A stretch of 49,960 nucleotides of DNA from Eubacterium sp. An11. GTDB lineage: Bacteria > Bacillota > Clostridia > Lachnospirales > Lachnospiraceae. Made by a program: the position numbers and the translations under genes. The notes beneath the pieces are model-generated. The model did no database searches and had not been told where the DNA came from. It worked only from the letters and a program-made list of their open reading frames with translations. Location: NCBI RefSeq assembly GCF_002161065.1, contig NZ_NFLV01000025.1, positions 1 through 49,960 on the forward strand, given 5' to 3'. Shown here piece after piece: positions 48,923 to 49,960 of this stretch (positions are counted from its first letter, which is position 1; each line of letters opens with the position of its first letter).

Positions 48923-49514
48923 TCAGACATGATTTGTCATTTCCAAAACCCAGTTGGAATTCCCCCTTTTGAGTTTAACTGTTTGAACAGTTCCCATTTT
49001 ATAGATAAATGTACCGGAGCTATAAGCTACAGCGCTCCAGGAAGGAGAATATGACCATGTGCAGGGTTTATTTGCACAAGTGATATTGTGCTTTTTTTCG
49101 ATTGTTTTTCCAGCAGATGTTACGCCATATACACCAACAGTTACCTTATTGGATGTAATAGAAATACCACTTCCTTGGGATGAACCTGATGACCCGGTGA
49201 GAGATTTTAGTTTTCCCGAAGCTTTAATCATTTTTATATATTCTTTATTGCCATTTTTGGTAATTGTATAGGTTATTGTAGAAACACATTTGACAGTCCC
49301 TGTTTTATCACTTTCTTTCTTTTTTTTCGATTCTTCACTTCCAGCTGCATTGACATTAAGTGATATCAAATCAAACAGAGCACTTTTATTTTCTTTAAGT
49401 AGTTCATCAGAAATAGTATAAGTAGTTTCCGTTTCATGTAATTCAACACATTCCTAACATTGGACTTAAGGTTAAAAGTGTTACCATCATTATACTTGTA
49501 AAAATTTTTCTCAT
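48923..49514 (-). pseudogene. Secreted protein gene with a frameshift after the signal peptide
   Basis: GGAGGAGG and ATG 49514 start a signal peptide MRKIFTSIMMVTLLTLSPML, which hits TGA at 49443-49445. In the next phase, open from a TAG at 49454-49456, the frame runs VELHETETTYTISDELLKEN.. through a Lys/Ser-rich linker to a strand-rich C-terminal domain ending GNSNWVLEMTNHV. One indel between 49443 and 49456 would rejoin them into about 197 residues. Either a real mutation or a sequencing error. No family recognised. Confidence 0.7.
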
Positions 49515-49667
49515 AAATATACCTCCTCCAATTAAGTAATCATATAATTTTGAATGTGTCATAAATTCCTTTCAATCATAGGCATCTCTCCCGCTCATTA
49601 CTGGTAGCGATAAAAAGTAGTAAACAATTTTTTAATATAATTACATTACATTAAAATAATAAAAAAG

Positions 49668-49696
49668 TCAATACATATTTGAATCAAATGTATTGA
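49668..49696. promoter_or_regulatory. Palindromic operator overlapping the -35 box
   Basis: TCAATACAT (49668-49676) and ATGTATTGA (49688-49696) are perfect inverted arms, with TTG..CAA symmetric inside the spacer. The right arm overlaps the -35 box of the promoter below. Confidence 0.6.
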
Positions 49697-49720
49697 AAAT
49701 AGATTCTGATTTGTTATAAT
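49693..49720 (+). promoter_or_regulatory. Promoter for the gene at the window end
   Basis: TTGAAA (49693-49698) and TATAAT (49715-49720) with a 16-bp spacer, 130 bp upstream of the last gene start. Confidence 0.7.
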
Positions 49721-49759
49721 AGATAAAAGAATACAATGTATTTGGAACTTTAAGTGTAT

Positions 49760-49801
49760 TTTCCCTGAATGAAAAAGCGGAGACGTATGTGTTCAGGGAA
49801 A
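49760..49801 (+). promoter_or_regulatory. Leader hairpin
   Basis: TTTCCCTGAA (49760-49769) and TTCAGGGAAA (49792-49801) are perfect inverted 10-mers with a 22-nt loop, in the leader of the last gene. No T run follows. Confidence 0.5.
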
Positions 49802-49850
49802 TATATCCAAATTGGCTGTAAATGAAAAAATTCGCGAAAGGGGAAGCAGT

Positions 49851-49960
49851 GTGAAAGATATTACCCAAAAATATTTAAAATCAGTAAAAAAGCTATTTCC
49901 TATCTATGGAAAAAAGGAGAGACAATATATCAAAAACCTGCAGACGCCATTGCAGGAGTA
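49851..49960 (+). CDS. Start of an unidentified protein gene (partial, runs off the window)
   Basis: From GTG 49851, with GGGGAA 6 nt upstream, the frame is open to the window end (36 codons): MKDITQKYLKSVKKLFPIYG then KKERQYIKNLQTPLQE. The opening resembles small Lachnospiraceae proteins of the DUF1700/DUF6120 kind that begin with a K-Y-L-x-x-V-K-x-x-F-P motif, often next to PadR regulators. That assignment is tentative because only the first 36 residues are visible. Confidence 0.55.
   Translation, partial: MKDITQKYLKSVKKLFPIYGKKERQYIKNLQTPLQE

Larger units (their letters stand above)
49515..49850. other. AT-rich intergenic region with regulatory sites
   Basis: A 336-bp gap between divergent genes. 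It holds a palindrome (49668-49696), a good plus-strand promoter (49693-49720) and a leader hairpin (49760-49801). No convincing coding sequence. Confidence 0.6.

Overview
The window looks like chromosome from a low-to-medium GC anaerobic Firmicute, most likely Lachnospiraceae (Blautia, Dorea or Mediterraneibacter type). Strong AGGAG ribosome sites, a T-box leader, class II galT, MsmK-type sugar ABC genes, TspO and YkvI homologues, and IS3-family elements all fit. The genus is inference only.

Layout. 1-2.8 kb: an intact-looking IS3-family element whose end begins the window, then the remains of an antibiotic-efflux-like ABC locus (C-terminal end of an FtsX/BceB-type permease, an intact YtrA-type GntR regulator, and an ABC ATPase cut off in Walker A next to a 97-bp hairpin). 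2.8-5.6 kb: a T-box leader (best reading: Trp specifier) ahead of an iron-type alcohol dehydrogenase and a YkvI-like permease. 5.6-14.6 kb: housekeeping and stress genes (TspO, TSUP exporter, two flavodoxins, DUF89 phosphatase plus xylulokinase, macro domain, Rpn-type nuclease, MerR).

14.7-43.2 kb: a large carbohydrate island. It holds oligo-1,6-glucosidase, GalR, galK, galT, a PucR-type regulator, the MsmK-type ATPase, a metallophosphoesterase with an unusual ParB-like/BMP fusion protein, a cytoplasmic GH32, a LacI regulator, a YesL-type membrane pair, a sugar ABC importer (binding protein and two permeases, no own ATPase), GH36 alpha-galactosidase, an amylosucrase-type GH13 with a roughly 200-residue Ala/Lys/Glu-rich extension, a fructokinase-like PfkB kinase, and a GH3 beta-glucosidase with swapped domain order. 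Together these describe uptake of raffinose-family sugars. MsmK would power the importer, GH36 would release galactose for GalK/GalT, and the remaining sucrose would be split by the GH13_4 enzyme (or GH32) with fructose passed to the kinase.

43.3-50 kb: an AT-richer accessory region of signal peptidase I, small secreted or membrane-anchored proteins with no recognised family, decayed paralogues, and a second IS3-family element (4-bp target duplication, transposase broken by a TGA codon). The window ends inside a new gene start. I saw no tRNA, rRNA or CRISPR array.
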